Assembly (NCBI GenBank): GCA_037176705.1
Contig: CM073887.1
Coordinates: 88,236,348-88,300,347, forward strand
Reading direction: 5' to 3'
From: Molossus alvarezi
Taxonomy: Eukaryota > Chordata > Mammalia > Chiroptera > Molossidae
Length of the DNA: 64,000 nucleotides
The notes beneath the pieces were generated by a model. It saw only the letters and a program-made list of their open reading frames with translations. It was not told where the DNA came from and ran no database searches. Shown piece after piece: positions 46,382-57,409 of this stretch (its first letter is position 1; every line of letters begins with the position of its first letter). Made by a program: the position numbers and the translations under genes.

Positions 46382-47114
46382 CTGTAGGAACAAACACTTG
46401 GTTTCTCTCAGTCCACAGCATGAGGATTCCCAATGTGAGGCTGTCAGGAGGCAAGTATAGAATACTGTACACTATCCCTCAGGAAATTCGCTGTGGAAAC
46501 AGCAGTGATGACAACAGAGGACAGGAAGAGCCACCAGCGGTCTGAGCTGTTTCCTGCCTTCTCTCAAGCAGCATCCTTTCCATCTTTCCTCTCTGCCCTG
46601 GCCACCCTAGGCCTCCCTCCACCATCTCTTCTTCCTTAGCAACGTCTAGCCTTTGGCAAATACTGCTTTGTGACACTGGACGGAGTCATATCAAATATCG
46701 ATGGCTAGGTCATTCTACCAGAGATTTCAGCCTCTGCTTCATGACCAGGCAGCCAAGCAGCTTCTACCCTCTCCCATGGAATGAATGAGTACAGGCCACT
46801 TCTATGTACCGCAGCTGGCTTATTAGCAGATGGTCATGTTTCTGCTGGGACAGATCCACAGCAGCAGGCCATGCCACTTAGGGGAAAATGGGATTTAATT
46901 AAAAGTTTGGAAATTACAAATCTTGATTTAGATCAGCCCCATCCCAGCCTTGCTTCATAAACAGGAGAGGAAATACTGAATTCAGTTGAGTCAAATTAAT
47001 CAGTATTTTAAAGTGACTGTACACATAGGATAAAAGGAAAATAATTCCTTTTATTTCCTTTTACTCACCATATGTGGCATTCACAGATATGAATGGCTAA
47101 ATGCTAAAGTTTAC
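46382..47114. other. ACSL6 intron, nothing recognised
   Basis: No repeat or exon named. Confidence 0.3.
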
Positions 47115-47203
47115 CTCTCCCTCTCCTTTGCAGGTCCAGTAGTTCAGTTCCTCAACATCAATGAGCTTGATATGGTTGCAGGGCAGAGGTGCCCCTACGT
47201 GCC
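47115..47203 (-). CDS. ACSL6: ACSL6 exon (HVGAPLPCNHIKL..)
   Basis: 89 nt, entered in phase 1. Completes a Gly codon, then reads HVGAPLPCNHIKLIDVEEL and NYWTCKGEGE. Acceptor TGTTCTAG, donor GTAAAC. Confidence 0.97.
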
Positions 47204-48760
47204 CTAGAACACAAGAGGAATATGGAATTGATCAGTGTTCAGATCAATTTCAGCACTGAAGATGCTCCATACCATGTAAAACCTCCCAAGTGGTCAGAGT
47301 GGGGAATTATGGATAAAAAACAATACACATTTAGACTGGGATTTGTCACAGGCTAGTGCTGACAATAAAACAAAGTTCTGAAGAAAGGAGAGGCCAGCCT
47401 TTGTGGGTCTTTGTTTGACATCTGATTCTTAGAGTTGGACAGGCATACCTGGCCTAGCACCAACCTGCACAGTGTCTGGTGGGGCTCATACCCACACCAA
47501 CCACAATCAGGTTTTTTACAGTTGTGCCCATATTAAAAGATTTTCCCCATTGTCAGATCACATGTCTTAGTTTGGGGTTCATAAAATATAATCATCATTG
47601 CTTTTCTTCCAGTCACCAGACTGTTGATCACCGTGCATGACAATCATCCAGAAATCTATTTAAAATGCTGATTCTGATTCAGTAGGTCTGGAATGAGCCC
47701 TGAGATTCTGCATTTCTTACAGGCACCCAGGTGACGATGCTTTTGCTCCACACACTACACTTTGAGTAACAAAGGATTGGAAAACAGGATGAGGTAACTC
47801 GCCCCTAAAAAATAAGACTTCATATTTTCTTGATCTTATACATTCCAACCAGGAAATTACACTGAAGTCATTTTCTAGTAATTTTTGTGTGGTTGTTCCA
47901 GAATTTACTGGCAAAGTGGAGGATTTTTAATAAGGCGCTGGCCTAGGGCCTGAAAGAACAGTGAGCGACACAGCCACGGAGATAAAAAATGAGGCCATGA
48001 CACTGTTTTCTCTTTTAAATGAGAACTTGAAAATTCTTTCACGATTTGTACGAAGACATCTATCTTCTCATACTCAATAGCCTTTGCAAGTTTTTATGCT
48101 AATGATGAATATAAAAGGCAAAAGCCTCAAAAGTGTTACATAGGAAAATGTAGAGAATGACATAAGAGGGAAGAAAGTGTCCAGAAGGAAGGGGATATGT
48201 GAGAGTGATTGGTAAATATGATGGCAGCAATAAGAAAAATGTTAATAAACCAGGACCTCAGAAGACAGTCCTTGTAGTAGATTCCCTGTCATAGAAAGAG
48301 CAACGAATTTATACACCAAAGGCTTATTCAGCTAGAGTTTAAAAGATAAAACTCAGAAAAAAAATTGTTTCTGTACTTCACTTTGCCAAATATGACTTCA
48401 ATTTAGAATCCACCTATCATGTTTCTGCTGACTACCTCAAGGTGCCCTAAAAATAGAATTGCATTACGGAGCATATTTCTTGTGCATGCACATTATCCCA
48501 TTTGCAGTTGAGCAAACTGAAGCATGACAGTGGCCCTAGGCTCACAGAGAAAGTTGGTGCCCTAAAGGATTCGTTAGCTGAATGGTTTCCAGATTCTTTC
48601 AATACCTGGTCTAAATTTGTGATGGACAATACCTGCTGTTTCCTCCTTACCCTGAAAGGTGAGCCTCTTCAGAATGAGGGATTGGATAGGACCTGCTCCT
48701 TCCTAATGTCATAGAAGACTGTAGTTCCCAAAGGGCCTCGGAAATGGCCCTTTAAGAGAT
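47204..48760. other. ACSL6 intron, small MIR remnant
   Basis: 48,487-48,560 resembles a minus-oriented MIR (TTATCCCATTTGCAGTTGAG). The rest is unassigned. Confidence 0.4.
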
Positions 48761-48769
48761 AGTGCTCCA

Positions 48770-49028
48770 GCCCTGGCCCATTTGGCTCATCAGTTAGAGT
48801 GTTGGCCTGTGCACAAGAGAGTCCCAGGTTCGGTTCCCACTAAGGGCACATACCTCAGCTGCGGTTGGTCCCCGGCACCAGTTGGGGTCGTGTGGGTGAC
48901 AGCCAGTCAATATGTCTCTCTCACATTGATGTTTCTCTCTCTCTCTCGTCCTCCCTCTCTCCTTCCCCCGCTACCTGAAGATAAATGCAAAAATGTCCTC
49001 AGGTGAGGATTAAAAAAAAGAGAGAGAG
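48770..49028 (+). mobile_element. Ves-type SINE
   Basis: Plus-strand SINE. TSD around AGTGCTC with an AG-rich tail. Confidence 0.85.
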
Positions 49029-49212
49029 AGAGTGCTCTGGCCACTAAGAAGTTGCCTCTCCTTCCTTAATCACATCCAATTTATAGCCTGCTTCCTTCAT
49101 TCTAAAATGACTATAAGCAAGGCTGTATGGTATTCAAAATCTATGAAATCTAGTATACTGATATAATCATTTTTCCACCTGGAGCTATATTTTGTGATCT
49201 ATTCTTTTTTTT

Positions 49213-49454
49213 TTTATCCTCACCCGAGGACATTTTTTTTTTTTTTTGCAATTTTTGTACAGATAGAGTGGGAGGGAGACAGAGAGAGAGAGAAACATCG
49301 ACGTGAAAGGGACACATTGAGTGGCTGCCACCCACACGACCGACCAGGGCCGGGGACAAACTGCAACCGAAGTACGTGCCCTTAGCGGGAACCGAACCCG
49401 GGTCTCTCCAAACCGCAGGCCAACGCTCTAACCGCTGAGCCAAACCGGCCAGGG
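49213..49454 (-). mobile_element. Ves-type SINE
   Basis: Minus-strand near-consensus SINE. TSD CTATTCTTTTTTTT on both sides. Confidence 0.93.
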
Positions 49455-49707
49455 CTATTCTTTTTTTTTAAGTATGACTTCTATTTATCTATAAAATAAA
49501 AGGAAAAAATGCAAAAAAGTAGGAAAATACAAAATATTTAACAAAGAGAACAACAGACCTATAATGTTAAAACACTGTTACCAACAGTGTTTTTCTTCTA
49601 TTTTTTCTGAAGTGCCCTTGTAAATTTATTTTCCAGGAGAAAATTTGGCAGCTGTTTTAACTCAGCAGTGCCTGGTGAACCATTCCCAGATCTCTTGTCC
49701 ATCCTAC

Positions 49708-49780
49708 CTGAGGTCCAGTCCCCAGGTGTGGTGAAGGTACATCCAGCTGTGCACTCAGTTTGGCCGTAACCTTCATAAAC
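49708..49780 (-). CDS. ACSL6: ACSL6 exon (VYEGYGQTECTAG..)
   Basis: 73 nt, exits in phase 1. Reads VYEGYGQTECTAGC then TFTTPGDWTS plus one base. YGQTECTAG is the conserved adenylate-forming motif that contacts the acyl-adenylate. Acceptor TTTTGCTTGAAG, donor GTAGGA. Confidence 0.98.
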
Positions 49781-50390
49781 CTTCAAGCAAAACATGGAAA
49801 CCACACTGTAGGCACACAGCCTCCTGCAGCTGACTGGCTGCCTTCTTCAGTCAACTAAACTCCCACCCAACATCTGGATGCTCCATGCTGGGCACAGTGG
49901 GAGGGGGGTGCTCTGGAGGTAGATAACTCCAGGTGAAGCTGTAACAGGTATGGCTACTTTGCTTGGAATAAGTGCTAATTTTACCACACTTAGCAGATAA
50001 GGTTATATGGTTTTGGGTAAAGATTTCTGACCTATTTCCAACTACTGACACTATTTTTCATTTGGATAATATGTATTAGAGATAAATACTTTAAAATGTA
50101 CTGTATGGTTTATTTTATCTCTATAAGATATTCCCCTCCAGAGCCTTGTGTGCTTGCAGGAGTATACCATCTGGGAGAGTTTGCCCTTAGAAGTGGTCAG
50201 GCCATGTTGGGGTAGAAGAGGCCAGTGGCTCTGAAAGGATGAAAATTTATGCATGCACATCAATGAAACAGATGTGCTTACTTTGCTTAAAACCTTTCAC
50301 TCACAGCTATGTTCTGTACCCTGCATATGTAGAAACTTAATACATTTAATTGAGTGGGTAAATAAAGGAATGGATTTTTTAGAGAAGACA
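49781..50390. other. ACSL6 intron, nothing recognised
   Basis: No repeat or exon named. Confidence 0.3.
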
Positions 50391-50392
50391 AA

Positions 50393-50606
50393 ACCACCCA
50401 GCCAGTTGTGGCTCAGTGGATTGAGCATTGTCCCATGAACTGAGAGGTCCCAGTTCAATTCCCAGTCAGGGCACGTGCCTGGGTTGCGGGCTCAATCCCT
50501 GGCAGGAGGTGTGCAGGGGGCAGCCAATCAATGTTTCTCTGTCACACAGATGTTTCTATCTCTCTAAAAAAAAATCAACAAAAACATTTTAAAAAATTTT
50601 TTAAGA
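50393..50606 (+). mobile_element. Ves-type SINE, older
   Basis: Plus-strand diverged SINE. TSD AGAGAAGACAAA on both sides. Confidence 0.85.
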
Positions 50607-50618
50607 GAGAGAAGACAA

Positions 50619-51002
50619 ACCTATTGAATCAAATGACAAAACAAGTAGACTTTCAGCATCCCTTCCCTTGTGCTCCTTTTCTGGGTTGGTTGATATTTTG
50701 CAGGCTGAAGAATGCAGAGATGCTGTTGCAGGTGTGCTATAGATTCTCCAGCACATTGATGATCCATATATAGTTTATTAAACCCCTTTTCCCAGAGTGG
50801 ATATACGTGGGCTTTCAGGTATGTCAGAAGGTCATCCTGGCTTTTACTGGCACCAGGATTTTTTTTTTATCCTCGGAGGAATTAAGCTTTTATCCCACTA
50901 AAATCTTACCCCCAGGATCTTTATCTGTACAATAAACAATATAATGGTCCTGTCCTAACACTCATCTCATTGTCCCCAGGGAAGTCCACATAAAGGTAAT
51001 AC
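50619..51002. other. ACSL6 intron with a SINE crumb
   Basis: A TTTTTTTTATCCTCGG fragment near 50,861-50,877 resembles the end of a minus-strand Ves SINE. The rest of the element is missing. Confidence 0.35.
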
Positions 51003-51098
51003 CTGGCACCCCAGCGCTGCCCGGAGGAATCCCAGGACTGTTGGTGATGCAGGGGCTGATCCAGTCACAATCATCCGCACACACCCACCTAGACTGGC
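51003..51098 (-). CDS. ACSL6: ACSL6 exon (ASLGGCVRMIVTG..)
   Basis: 96 nt, phase 0. Reads ASLGGCVRMIVTGSAP then ASPTVLGFLRAALGCQ. TGSAP sits in the nucleotide-binding region, where most ACSL1/5/6 proteins have TGAAP (from memory). Acceptor CTCACAG, donor GTATTA (weak). Confidence 0.97.
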
Positions 51099-52173
51099 CT
51101 GTGAGGAGAAAGAAGATCCTGCCAAAGTTTGTGCTGATGGAGTGACTCTAACTCATCTGGGCCACAATCAAGGTCAATATTCAACAACTGGACCCTACTT
51201 GGACCCTAGGGTAGGGATCAGAGAGAGAAGGCCTAAGACTGCACAAAATGGGTTGAAGAAATCCATTTTCCTTCAAAATAAACCAATCCAATCAGCTGTA
51301 CAACTCAACCCAATTTATTGTCAAATCTTTTATGTCTTTTGAGATAAGTGCCATTAATCTATGTGGCATTCTATAATTTTGGTTCCACTTTCCTTAAAAT
51401 AGCTGTTCCCTCACTCTCCCATCCTTTGCAAGCACCCAAAAACAATTACTTAGGACAATTCCTCCCACTTCTACTTTAATGGCCTAGCTTTTTTTTTTTT
51501 TTTCATTTATAAATCAATACCATTCTCCGCTCTATTTACTATGCAATGCAGAGGACAAAGAATTCTTTAAATACATTATTTCTGTATGTTGAGCCAAGAG
51601 AGTTTAAATATTTATTTTCATTGCTAAAAATAGAGTAGTAAGAAAAAGTGAGTAATGATACTAGCTAACTACAAATTCCTTGGGTAATGCAGAAGTTCAG
51701 AACTCTATTGGGGATATAGAAATGAATAATTCATGTTCAGCCTGGTTTGGGAGAGGTTAAAGGGACAGGACACAGGAAGGCAAAAGAATATACTTGGCCA
51801 TCTGTTTAGAACCTAATGCTGCTGGACAGCCACTGTGGCCAGAGCTACAAAAAAGGCCAAGAGAACCTTCAGGCCCCAGGAGCTTCTTAGTGGACATGAC
51901 CACCTAAGGCAAAATTGCCCTGATGCCTGTGGAAGTCAAGGGACCTACTTTCCAGGAGTCCTTCTTGCTGACTGCCTTTTGACCAATAGAACACATCTCC
52001 AAATAACAAAAATGAGTCCTCTAAAATTTTGACAGTAGCTTAAGCTTTGATTTTATGACCAAATAAGTTATTATTTTAAAAGATTATAGTATTCTGAACT
52101 TCTCTAAGTCTTCTGTAAGGATATACATGGGACACTTGACCACTGCTGTATAATCATTTGTTCATTCTCTTAC
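51099..52173. other. ACSL6 intron, nothing recognised
   Basis: AT-rich, with a T16 run near 51,489. No exon or named repeat. Confidence 0.3.
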
Positions 52174-52308
52174 CTGAATCTTATTAAAAAAGAGTTCATC
52201 CCAGATACTATCATTCCTGATGATTCCACTCCGGACCTCAGCCTGTTTACGCTTTGCTGCAAATTCCAGGAGCCAGCGCTTTAATGGTGTGTCTGCCTGG
52301 CTGAAGAT
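52174..52308 (-). CDS. ACSL6: ACSL6 exon (IFSQADTPLKRWLLEF..)
   Basis: 135 nt, phase 0. Reads IFSQADTPLKRWLLEFAAKR, KQAEVRSGIIRNDSIWDELF, FNKIQ. Acceptor TTGCTCCTCAG, donor GTAAGA. Only about 17 nt of non-LINE intron sequence remain upstream of this exon, because a half-L1-like element inserted right at the splice site (see findings). Confidence 0.98.
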
Positions 52309-52325
52309 CTGAGGAGCAAGGAAGT
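52304..52325 (+). repeat. TSD of the half-L1, covering the splice acceptor
   Basis: AAGATCTGAGGAGCAAGGAAGT. It matches 56,884-56,903 (AAGATCTGAAAAGCAGAAGT) with two substitutions and a 2-nt gap. It spans the first 5 nt of the ACSL6 exon, the AG and the pyrimidine tract. Confidence 0.75.
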
Positions 52326-52348
52326 ACACACCAAGACACATCATCATC

Positions 52349-52364
52349 AAAATGCAAAAGGTTA
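52349..52364 (+). repeat. TSD of the nested L1 (left)
   Basis: AAAATGCAAAAGGTTA, repeated with one change at 55,175-55,190. Confidence 0.88.
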
Positions 52365-55174
52365 TGGCAACAAATTTGATAATCTAAGCGAAATGGACAA
52401 ATTTCTAAAACACACAGTCTCCCAAAGCTGAACCGGGAAGAGATAGAAAACTTGAACAGACCAATAACAACAAAAGAAATTGAAGAGGTAATCAAGACTC
52501 TCCCAGCAAACAAAAGCCCAGGCCCGGAGGTTTCATGGGGGAATTTTACCGAACATTCAAAGAAGAACTAATACTCATTCTCCCCAAGTTATTTCCAAAA
52601 AATTCAAGAAGAAGAAAGACTTCCAAACTCATTTTATGAGGCCAGCATAATTTGAATTCCAAAACCAGAAAAAGACACTACAAAGAAAGAAAACTGCAGG
52701 CCAATATCCCTGATGAACATAGATGCCAAAATCCTGAGTAAAATACTAGCAAATTGAATCCAGCAATACATCAAAAAAGTTATTCACCATGATCAAGTGG
52801 GATTCATCCCAGGGATGCAAGGCTGGTACAATATTCGCAAATCAATAAATGTGATACACCACATAAACAAAATGAAAGATAAAAATCATGTGATCATATC
52901 AATAGATGCTGAAAAAGCATTCGACAAAATCCAGCACCCATTTCTGATAAAAATGCTCAACAATGTGGAAATAGAGGGATAATATCTCAATATAATAAAG
53001 GCCATATATGAAAGACCTACAGCCAACATCATACTCAATGGGCAAAAATTAAAAGCATTTCCCTTCAGAACAGGAACAACACAAGGATGCCCACTTTGGC
53101 CACTCTTATTTAACATAGTATTGGAAGTCTTAGCCACAGCAATCAGACAGGAAGAAAAAATAAAAGGGATCCAAATTGGAAAGAAGTAAGTGAAACTGTC
53201 ATTATTCGCAGATGACGTATACTATACGTAGAAAAGCTCAAAGACTCCATCAAAAATTTACTAGACTTAATAAACAAATTTGGCAAAGTAGTAGGATACA
53301 AAATTAATGTCAAGAAATAGATGGCATTCCTATACACCAATGATGAACTCACAGAAAGACAAACTAAAAAAAAATCCCATTTACCATTGCGGCAAAAAAA
53401 ATTAAGATACCTAGGAATAAACTTAACCAAAGAAATAAAGGACCTATTCACAGAAAACTACAGGTCATTGAAAAAAGAAATAGAAGAAGATATAAAAAAG
53501 TGGAAGCACATACCTTGTTCATGGATTAGAAGAATTAACATCATTAAATGTCCATACTACCCAAAGCAATCATAGATTCAATGCAATCCCCATCAAAATA
53601 CCAATGACATACTTCACAGAACTAGAACAAATACTTCAAAAGTTCATATGAAACCAAAAAAGACCTCGAATAGCCACAGCAATCTTGAAAAAAAAAGAAC
53701 AAAGTTGGAAGGATCACATTACCAGATTTCAGGTTATACTACAAAGCCACTGTAATCAAAACAGCCTGGTACTGGCACAAGAACAGGCATATAGACCAGT
53801 GGAACAGAACAGAGAACCCAGAAATGGACCCAAGGCAATATGCTCAATTAATATTTGACAAAGGTGGCAAGAGCATACAGTGGAGTAAAGACAACCCCTT
53901 TAATAAATGGTTTTGGGAAAATTGGACAGCTGCATGCAAAAGAATGAAACTAGACCATCAACTTACACCATACACAAGAATAAACTCAAAATGGATAAAA
54001 GACTTAAATGTGACTCATGAATCCATAAAAACCTTAGAAGAAAATGTAAGCAACAAAATTTCAGACATCATATGCAGCAAAATTTTCACTGATACATCAC
54101 CTATGGCAACAGAAACAAAGAAGAAAATGAACACATGGAACTACATCAAAGTCAAAAGCTTCTGCACAGCAAAAGATACAATAATCAAAATAGAAAGGCA
54201 ACCCATTATATGGGCAAGCATAATTGCCAATAATATATCAGATAAGGGGTTAATTTCCAACATACAACTCCGCAAAAGGAAGACAAAGAACCCAGTTAAA
54301 AAATGGGCAGAGGAACTAAATAGACACCTCTCCAAACAGGACATACAAATGGCCAAGAGACATATGAAGAAATGCTCAACATCACTAATCATCAGAGAGA
54401 TGAAAATTAAAACAACAATGAGGTATCACCTCACATCTGTCAGAATGGCCGTCATCAACAAATCATCAAACAACAAGTGTTGGCAAGGGTGTGGAAAAAA
54501 GGGGATCTAGTACACTGCTGGTGGGAATGCAGACTGGTGCAGCCACTATGGAAAACAATATGGTGTTACCTCAAAAAATTAAAAATTGAACTTCCATTTG
54601 ACCCAGTGATCCCACTTCTAGGAATATACCCTAAGAAGCCTGAAACACCAATCAGAAAAAAATATATGTACCCCCATGTTCGTAGCAGCACTATTTACAA
54701 TAGCTAAGATCTGGAAACAGCCCAAATGTCCATCAGTAGACGAATGGATAAAAAAGCCGTGGTACATATACACAATGGAGTACTATGCAGCTGTAAGAAA
54801 GAAAGATCTCTTATCCTTTGAGACGACATGGAGAGACCTGGAAAGTATTATCCTAAGCAAAACAAGCCAAGCAGAGAAAGACAAATATCACATGATCTCA
54901 CTTATTTGTGGAATATAATGAACATAACAGTCTGAGGAATGGGGTAGTCCCAGAGATGTGGAAGTGGGGTATAGACTGACTATCCCCAGAAGAGGGGTTG
55001 GGGGGTAGAGATAAACCACAGAACTTTTTTGCATGTATGTATGAACAACAGAGGTGGACAACAAAGGTGGGGACAGGGCGGAGAGGGGGACAGGGGGAAA
55101 TCAGTAGGGGAAAAAGGAGAAATATTTGTAACAAAAATAAATTAATTAATTTAAAAAATAAATAAAAACTTAAA
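52365..55174 (+). mobile_element. 5'-truncated L1 nested in the half-L1
   Basis: 2.8 kb of ORF2, G-rich 3' UTR and A-rich tail. Frameshifts and stops occur, for example in the reverse transcriptase active-site region near 53,213. The 228-codon open segment at 53,824-54,510 is the ORF2 C-terminal part. Confidence 0.92.
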
Positions 55175-55202
55175 AAAATGCAGAAGGTTAAAGACAAAGA
55201 GA

Positions 55203-55956
55203 AACAATGAGGTATCACCTCACACCTGTCAGAATGGCCGCCATCAACAAATCATCAAACAACAAGTGTTGGCGAGGGTGTGGAGAAAAGGGGACTCTAG
55301 TACACTGCTGGTGGGAATGCAGACTGGTACAGCCACTATGGAAAACAATATGGTGTTACCTCAAAAAATTAAAAATTGAACTTCCATTTGACCCAGTGAT
55401 CCCACTTCTAGGAATATACCCTAAGAAGCCTGAAATACTAATCAGGAAGAATATATGTACCCCCATGTTTGTAGCAGCACTATTTATAATAGCTAAGATC
55501 TGGAAAAAGCCCAAGTGTCCATCAGTAGACAAATGGATAAAAAAAGCAGTGGTGCATATACACAATGGAGTACTATGCAGCTGTAAGAAAGAAAGATCCC
55601 TTATCCTTTGAGACGACATGGAGGGACCTGGAAAGTATCAGCCTAAGTGAAACAACCCAAACAGAGAAAGACAAGTATCATATTATCTCACTTATTTGTG
55701 GAATATAATGAACATAACAGTCTGAGGAATGAGGCAGTCCCAGAGACGTGGAAGTGGGGTACAGACTGACAATCCCTGAAGAGGGGGTGGTGAGGGAGAG
55801 ATAAACCACAGAACTTATATGCATGTATGCATGAACAATGGACATGGACAACAAAGCTGAGGACAGGGCAGGGAGGGAGGGTGAGGGGGAATCAGTGGGG
55901 GGAAAAGGAGAAACATCTGTAACAAAAATTAATTAATAAAAAAAATAAATAAAAAT
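55203..55956 (+). mobile_element. Short L1 3' end nested in the half-L1
   Basis: 754 bp: ORF2 C-terminus, G-rich 3' UTR, A-rich tail. TSD AAAGACAAAGAGA at 55,190-55,202 and 55,957-55,969. Confidence 0.92.
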
Positions 55957-56049
55957 AAAGACAAAGAGAGAATCTTAAAAGCAGCAAGAGAAAAGCAGTT
56001 AGTTACCTACAATGGAGCTCCCGTAAGACTGTCAGCTGATTTCTCAAAA

Positions 56050-56262
56050 TAAACTTTGCAGGCCAGAAGGGAGTGGCAAGAGATATTTAAAGTGATGAAA
56101 AGCAAGGACCTACAACCAAGATTACTCTATCCTACAAAGCTATTTAGAATCAATGGCCATATAAAGAGTTTCCCAGACAAGAAGAAACTAAAGGAGCTCA
56201 TCACCACCAAACAAGTATTATATGAAATGTTGATGGGTCTTCTTGAAGACGAAGATAAATAA
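56050..56262 (+). pseudogene. L1/HAL1 ORF1 C-terminal remnant
   Basis: Reads ARREWQEIFKVMKSKDLQP.LLYPTKL, then KKKLKELITTKQVLYEMLM, ending GLLEDEDK and stop. This is the C-terminal RNA-binding part of ORF1p. Confidence 0.75.
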
Positions 56263-56446
56263 ATAAATATAATGAACAATAAAGTGGCAATAAATACATA
56301 TCTATCAATAATTGAATCTACAAACAAAATGAGCAAGCAGAACAGAAACAGACTTATAGATACAGAGAACTTTTTGTTGGTTGCCAGATGGGAGGGGGTT
56401 GGGGAAATGGGTGAAAAAGATGAAGGAATTAAGAATACAAGTGTGA

Positions 56447-56591
56447 CAAGAGGTTGCCAGTTCAAGTCCCAGTCAGGGCACATGCCCAGGTTGTGGGCCA
56501 GATCCCCAGTGGGGGCTATGCAAGAGGTGGCCAATTGATGTTCTCTCCCACTGATGTTTCTATCTCTCTCTCCCTCTCCTTTCCTCTCTTA

Positions 56592-56592
<1 letters not shown>
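56447..56592 (+). mobile_element. 5'-truncated Ves SINE
   Basis: Starts at AAGAGGTTGCCAGTTC, missing the first part of the tRNA head. Its tail has become a GAA repeat. Confidence 0.8.
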
Positions 56593-56622
<30 letters not shown>

Positions 56623-56661
56623 AAGAAGAAGAAGAAGAAGAAGAAGAAGGAGGAGGAGGAG
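56593..56661. repeat. (GAA)n microsatellite with GGA end
   Basis: About 20 GAA units then GGAGGAGGA, grown from the SINE tail. A long GAA/TTC tract can form triplex DNA. Confidence 0.95.
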
Positions 56662-56883
56662 AAATTGGTTGTTAGACTGATGAACCTCAAAGGGAAGTGG
56701 GAGGGAGTATGGGAAGAGAGAAACCAAAGAACTTCTATGCATATATGCATAACCAATAGACACAGACAATAGTCTGGGGAAGGCAGGAGGGGGTTGGGAG
56801 TGGAGAGAAGGGGATGAAGGGGGAAAAAAAGGAGGGATATGTGTAATACATTCAACAATAAAGATATATTTAAAAAGAATAAA

Positions 56884-56910
56884 AAGATCTGAAAAGCAGA
56901 AGTTAGAAAT
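56884..56910 (-). other. Duplicated ('ghost') ACSL6 splice acceptor
   Basis: In the transcript direction this reads TTTCTAACTTCTGCTTTTCAG then ATCTT. It is the other half of the TSD and carries the original intron flank, including a CTAAC branch-point-like motif. It now lies about 4.6 kb from the exon it once served. Confidence 0.6.
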
Positions 56911-57274
56911 AGTTGTTGGGCCTGCATGTCCCTCCCCACCAGGAGGGTCTAAACTGGTCAACAGAGAAGCCAAATCCATTTTGCCCCTACAGGAGGTCAA
57001 TGAATGTATGACATCCAGCCCAAGGTCAGTGCTACTGAGGTCTGGGCATATTGTGGAGCTAGATATTCCTGAAAAAAAAAAAAAAAAAAATCTCCCCAAC
57101 GAGGGTTCTGGAAATTAGGAATAAAACAGGTGAGAGTCAGGGAATACAAAAGAAGAGGCCATTTCTAGTACTTGGCGGTGGAGGCATGGAAAGACTGCCT
57201 GGGACTTCAGACCCTGTCCACACAAGCAGATATCTAGCCTCTCAGCCTGGCTAGAGACTCCCTGCAGGGCTCAC
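56911..57274. other. ACSL6 intron, nothing recognised
   Basis: An A19 run near 57,071-57,089 may be an element tail but could not be assigned. Confidence 0.3.
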
Positions 57275-57409
57275 CTTGTCATACATCCGGTTCAGCAGTC
57301 GTGGTACCACCGGAAAGATGGTGGGGCATAGAGCCTTCATGTCATCTGAGAGGAGACGAATGTCTCCCTGGAAGAAGCCAACGCGCCCTCCGTGGCAGTA
57401 GACAACAGA
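57275..57409 (-). CDS. ACSL6: ACSL6 exon (SVVYCHGGRVGFFQG..)
   Basis: 135 nt, phase 0. Reads SVVYCHGGRVGFFQGDIRLL, SDDMKALCPTIFPVVPRLLN, RMYDK. Acceptor CCCTTCCAG, donor GTGAGC. Directly follows whichever gate exon is used. Confidence 0.98.

Larger units (their letters stand above)
52326..56883 (+). mobile_element. Half-L1-like element with two nested L1s and a SINE
   Basis: Begins with L1 ORF1 sequence (ACCAAGACACATCATCATC..), is interrupted by L1s at 52,365-55,174 and 55,203-55,956, and resumes through the ORF1 end (GLLEDEDK stop near 56,261). It then passes within about 60 bp into L1 3' UTR sequence, with almost no ORF2. The A-rich end is at about 56,883. An L1 with ORF1 but no ORF2 is the HAL1 ('half-L1') arrangement known from several mammals; a secondary ORF2 deletion is the alternative. 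Confidence 0.75.

Noticed and set aside
53824..54510. 228-codon open frame
   Set aside because: It is the C-terminal part of L1 ORF2 in the nested element, not a host gene.
56560..57099. Minus-strand open frames with long Leu or Phe runs
   Set aside because: They come from the (GAA)n tract and SINE tail.
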